DNA from: Symsagittifera roscoffensis
Taxonomy: Eukaryota > Xenacoelomorpha > Acoela > Convolutidae
Direction of reading: 5' to 3'
Length of the DNA: 64,000 bases
Assembly (NCBI RefSeq): GCF_963678635.1
Contig: NC_087064.1
Span: forward strand, 84,563,847 to 84,627,846
Below, piece by piece: positions 60,286 through 64,000 of this stretch. The number at the start of each line of letters is the position of its first letter. Positions within the stretch are counted from its first letter, which is position 1. Under the pieces are notes generated by a model. That model did not search any database, had not been told where the DNA came from, and saw nothing but the letters and a program-made list of their open reading frames with translations. The translations under genes and the position numbers were made by a program.

Positions 60286-62260
60286 TATTCTCAAGCTTGT
60301 CTTGCTACGATCTCACTCCTTGTTCTATTTAAAAACAAGTTCGTTCACGACTTGTTATTCTCACGCTTATCTTGCTACGATCTCGCTCTTTGTTCTGATT
60401 AAATCAAGTTCGTTGACGACCTGTTATTCTCACGCTTAGCTCGCTACGATCTCACTTTTTGTTCTAATTAAAAACAAGTTCGTTGACCACCTGTTATTCT
60501 CACGCGTATCTCGCTACGATCTCACTCTTTGTTCTGTTTAAATCAAGTTCGTTGACGACCTGTTATTCTCACGCTTATCTCGCTACGATCTCACTATTTA
60601 TTCTGTTGAATTCAAGTTCGTTGACGACTGTTATTCTCACGCTTATCTCGCTACGATCTCACTCTTTGTTCTGTTTAAATCAAGTTCATTGACGACCTGT
60701 TATTCTCACGCTTATCTCGCTACGATCTCACTCTTTGTTCTGTTGAAATCAAGTTCGTTGACGACCTGTTATTCTCAAGCTTATCTCGCTACGATCTCAC
60801 TCCTTGTTCTGTTTAAAGACAAGTTCGTTCACGACTTGTTATTCTCACGCTTATCTCGCTACGATCTCACTCTTTGTTCTGATTAATTCAAGTTCGTTGA
60901 CGACCTGTTATTCTCACGCTTAGCTCGCTACGATCTCACTTTTTGTTCTAATTAAAAACAAGTTCGTTGACGACCTGTTATTCTCACGCTTAGCTCGCTA
61001 CGATCTCACTTTTTGTTCTAATTAAAAAAAAGTTCGTTGACGACCTGTTATTCTCACGCTTATCTCGCTACGATCTCACTCTTTGTTCTGTTTAAATCAA
61101 GTTCGTTGACGACCTGTTATTCTCACGCTTATCTCGCTACGATCTCACTCTTTGTTCTGTTTAAATCAAGTTCGTTGACGACTATTATTCTCACGCTTAT
61201 CTCGCTACGATCTCACTCTTTGTTCTGTTTAAATCAAGTTCATTGGCGATCTGTTATTCTCACGCTTATCCCGCTACGATCTCACTCCTTGTTCTGTTTA
61301 AAAACAAGTTCGTTCACGACTTGTTATTCTCACGCTTATCTCGCTAAGATCTCTCTTTTTGTTCTGTATAAATCAATCTTGTTGAAGACCTGTTATTCTC
61401 AAGCTTATCTTGCTACGATTTCACTCCTTGTTCTGTTTAAAAACAAGTTCGTTGACGACCTGTCATTCTCACGCTTATCTCGCTACGATCTCACCCTGTG
61501 TTCTGTTTAAATCGAGTTCGTTGACGACTATTATTCTCACGATTATCTCGCTACGATCTCACTCTTTGTTCTGTTTAAATCAAGTTCATTGGCGATCTGT
61601 TATTCTCACGCTTATCCCGCTACGATCTCACTCCTTGTTCTGTTTAAAAACAAGTTCGTTCACGACTTGTTATTCTCACGTTTATCTCGCTACGATCTCT
61701 CTCTTTGTTCTGTTTAAATCAAGTTCGTTGACGACCTGTTATTCTCAAGCTTATCTTGCTACGATCTCACTCCTTGTTCTGTTTAAAAACAAGTTCGTTC
61801 ACGACTTGTTATTCTCACGCTTATCTCGCTACAATCTCACTCTTTGTTCTGATTAAATCAAGTTCGTTGACGACCTGTTATTCTCACGCTTAGCTCGCTA
61901 CGATCTCACTTTTTGTTCTAATTAAAAACAAGTTCGTTGACGACCTGTTATTCTCACGCGTATCTCGCTACGATCTCACTCTTTTTTCTGTTTAAATCAA
62001 GTTCGTTGACGACCTGTTATTCTCACGCTTATCTCGCTACGATCTCACTCGTTGTTCTGTTTAAATCAAGTTCGTTGACGACTCTTATTCTCACGCTTAT
62101 CTCGCTACGATCTCACTCTTTGTTCTGTTTAAATCAAGTTCATTGACGACCTGTTATTCTCACGCTTATCTCGCTACGATCTCACTATTTGTTCTGTTGA
62201 AATCAAGTTCGTTGACGACCTGTTATTCTCAAGCTTATCTCGCTACGATCTCACTCCTTG
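60286..62260 (+). repeat. Mixed segment with 1454-bp offset similarity
   Basis: About 60483-60890 resembles 61937-62344 at an offset of 1454 bp, sharing CACGCGTATC, CTGTTGAAATC and CTTAGCTCGC monomers. The TTCATTGGCGATCTG monomer recurs at a spacing of 346 bp (GGCGAT at 61245 and 61591). Two consecutive TTAGCTCGC/CTAATTAAAAAC monomers occur near 60915 and 60985, a single-monomer duplication. Confidence 0.8.
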
Positions 62261-64000
62261 TTCTGTTTAAAAACAAGTTCGTTCACGACTTGTTATTCTC
62301 ACGCTTATCTCGCTACGATCTCACTCTTTATTCTGATTAAATCAAGTTCGTTGACGAACTGTTTTTCTCACGCTTATCTCGCTACGATCTCACTTTTTGT
62401 TCTAATTAAAAACAAGTTCGTTGACGACCTGTTATTCTCACGCTTATCTCGCTACGACCTCACTCTTTGTTCTGTTTAAATCAAGTTCGTTGACGACCTG
62501 TTATTCTCAAGCTTATCTCGCTACGATCTCACTCCTTGTTCTGTTTAAAAACAAGTTCGTTCACGACTTGTTATTCTCACGCTTATCTCGCTACGATCTC
62601 ACTCTTTGTTCTGATTAAATCAAGTCCGTTGACGACCTGTTATTCTCACGCTTAGCTCGCTACGATCTCACTTTTTGTTGTAATTAAAAACAAGTTCGTT
62701 GACGACCTGTTATTCTCATGCTTATCTCGCTACAATCTCACTCTTTGTTTTGTTTAAATCAAGTTCGTTGATGACCTGTTATTCTCACGCTTATCTCGCT
62801 ACGATCTCACTCTTTGTTCTGTTTAAATCAAGTTCGTTGACGACTGTTTTTCTCACGCTTTTCTCGCTACGATCTCACTCTTTGTTCTGTTTAAATCAAG
62901 TTCATTGACGACCTGTTATTCTCACGCTTATCTCGCTACAATCTCACTCTTTGTTCTGTTTAAATCAAGTTCGTTGATGACCTGTTATTCTCAAGCTTAT
63001 CTCGCTACGGTCACACTCCTTGTTCTGTTTAAAAACAAGTTCATTCACGACTTGTTATTCTCACGCTTATCTCGCTACGATCTCACTCTTTGTTCTGATT
63101 AAATCAAGTTCGTTGACGATCTGTTATTCTTACTCTTATCTCGCTACGATCTCACTTTTTGTTCTAATTAAAAACAACTTCGTTGACGACCTGTTTTTCT
63201 CACGCTTATCTCGCTACGATCTCACTCTTTGTTCTGTTTAAATCAAGTTCGTTGACGACCTGTTATTCTCACGCTTATCTCGCTACAATCTCACTCTCTG
63301 TTCTAATTAAAAACAAGTTCGTTGACGACCTATCATTCTCACGCTTATCTCGTTACAATCTCACGCTTTGTTCTGTTTAAAAACAAGTTCGTTCACGACT
63401 TGTTATTCTCACGCTTATCTCGCTACGATCTCACTCTTTGTTCTGTTTAAATCAAGTTCGTTGACGACCTGCTATTCTCAAGCTTATCTCGCTACGATCT
63501 CACTCCTTGTTCTGTTTAAAAACAAGTTCGTTCACGACTTGTTATTCTCACGCTTATCTCGCTACGATCTCACTCTTTGTTCTGATTAAATCAAGTTCGT
63601 TGACGACCTGTTATTCTCACGCTTATCTCGCTACGATCTCACTTTTTGTTCTAATTAAAAACAAGTTCGTTGACGACCTGTTATTCTCACGCTTATCTCG
63701 CTACGATCTCACTCTTTGTTCTGTTTAAATCAAGTTCGTTGACGACCTGTTATTCTCACGCTTATCTCGCTACGATCTCACTCTTTGTTCTGATTAAATC
63801 AAGTTCGTTGACGATCTGTTATTCTCACTCTTATCTCGCTACGATCTCACTTTTTGTTCTAATTAAAAACAAATTCGTTGACGACCTGTTATTCTCACGC
63901 TTATCTCGCTACGATCTCACTCTTTGTTCTGTTTAAATCAAGTTCGTTGACGACCTGTTATTCTCACGCTTATCTCGCTACGATCTCACTCTCTGTTCTA
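62261..64000 (+). repeat. Right-edge segment with 762-bp offset similarity
   Basis: About 62220-62500 resembles 62982-63262 at +762 bp (11 monomers), and 62258-62479 resembles 63507-63728 at +1249. Monomers are mainly consensus-like 69-bp copies alternating with CTAATTAAAAAC 70-bp copies. The last TTAGCTCGC monomer seen is near 62653. The array continues past the end of the window. Confidence 0.82.

Larger units (their letters stand above)
1..64000 (+). repeat. 69/70-bp tandem satellite array, whole window
   Basis: Every part of the window aligns to one monomer of 69 bp, or 70 bp when TTTAAATCAAG is replaced by TTTAAAAACAAG or AATTAAAAACAAG. Landmarks in each copy are TTATTCTCACGC, TCTCGCTACGATCTCAC, TTGTTCTGTTTAAATC and TTCGTTGACGACCTG. 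All copies are head to tail in one orientation; I saw no inversion and no foreign insertion. The array runs off both ends of the window, so its true size is unknown. At about 69 bp per copy the window holds roughly 920-930 monomers. The consensus has five CpGs, a GATC in the core and a DraI site (TTTAAA), so GATC-cutting and DraI digests should give ladders near 69 bp. No protein-coding gene is supported: the minus strand has stops in all three frames of the monomer, and + strand frames are simple repeat translations. I do not recognise the satellite family. A eukaryotic heterochromatic location is inferred, not seen. Confidence 0.98.

Noticed and set aside
1-64000. CRISPR array
   Set aside because: The period resembles a repeat-plus-spacer unit, but there are no variable spacers. 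The full 69 bp is conserved between copies and there are no cas genes.
1-64000. Surface or structural repeat protein with a 23-residue hydrophobic repeat (LATISLFVLF in each unit)
   Set aside because: The hydrophobic look follows from T-rich DNA. Substitutions fall without respect to codon position, indels shift the frame often, and there is no start, signal peptide or terminal domain.
1-64000. Telomeric or subtelomeric simple repeat
   Set aside because: No short G-rich telomere-type motif occurs and the unit is far longer. A subtelomeric location cannot be excluded, but nothing in the window shows it.
1-64000. Embedded transposon, tRNA, 5S rRNA or other RNA gene
   Set aside because: No stretch departs from the monomer for as much as two unit lengths. 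I saw no terminal inverted repeats, target-site duplications or RNA-gene motifs.
1-64000. Nucleosome phasing by the 139-bp dimer
   Set aside because: A 69+70 dimer is near but below the 147-bp core length, and dimers are not regular across the window, so sequence alone does not support phasing.

Overview
The whole 64 kb is one uninterrupted tandem array of a short satellite monomer, all copies in the same orientation. I found no gene, RNA gene, mobile element or unique-sequence island, and no interval as long as two monomers that does not align to the repeat. The basic monomer is 69 bp. A second class is 70 bp because it has TTTAAAAACAAG where the 69-bp class has TTTAAATCAAG. Landmarks in order are TTATTCTCACGC, TCTCGCTACGATCTCAC, TTGTTCTGTTTAAATC and TTCGTTGACGACCTG. 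By hand count the consensus is about 41% GC and two-thirds pyrimidine on the + strand (T28, C18, A13, G10). A satellite of this length and hierarchy points to eukaryotic heterochromatin, such as a centromeric, pericentromeric, subtelomeric or B/sex-chromosome block. I do not recognise the family and cannot name the organism.

The array is not homogeneous. Named monomer variants recur in fixed order and build many local higher-order repeats (HORs), each with its own period. Examples are 761 bp (11-mer, about 3 copies, 2.0-4.4 kb), 668 bp (5.9-7.1 kb), about 183 bp (8.2-9.0 kb), 278 bp (4-mer, 11.3-12.1 kb), 416, 1224 and 2611 bp (13.6-17.4 kb), 737 bp (17.6-19.1 kb), 391 bp (21.1-22.0 kb), 2581 bp (23.3-26.9 kb), 3412 bp (27.1-32.5 kb), 546 bp with one 207-bp insertion (28.6-30.4 kb), 823 bp (31.7-33.1 kb), 1029 bp (33.5-35.6 kb), 417 bp (38.6-40.5 kb), a 3.2-3.4 kb segmental duplication (41.7-48.7 kb), 900 bp (51.1-53.0 kb), 554 bp (52.9-54.1 kb), 276 bp (55.8-56.4 kb) and 973 bp (58.7-60.3 kb).

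Variant content divides the window into three zones. Left (about 1-23.3 kb): monomers with a second GATC (TTTGATCTG), T-run monomers and a 45-bp truncated monomer. Middle (about 23.3-38 kb): monomers carrying paired -1/-2 deletions, a 7-bp internal duplication and a TTTAACTCAAGTCC variant. Right (about 38-64 kb): HindIII-site monomers (CAAGCTT), single-base-deleted 68-bp monomers and TTAGCTCGC monomers. This is what layered, local amplification (unequal exchange, replication slippage or similar) would leave.

Many open reading frames run along the + strand because 69 is divisible by 3 and one frame of the monomer has no stop. They are not genes: they mostly begin at TTG, follow the repeat, and are broken wherever 70-, 68- or 45-bp monomers occur. 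Coordinates of sub-blocks were found by eye from phase offsets between marker variants, so edges are good to a few tens of bases.
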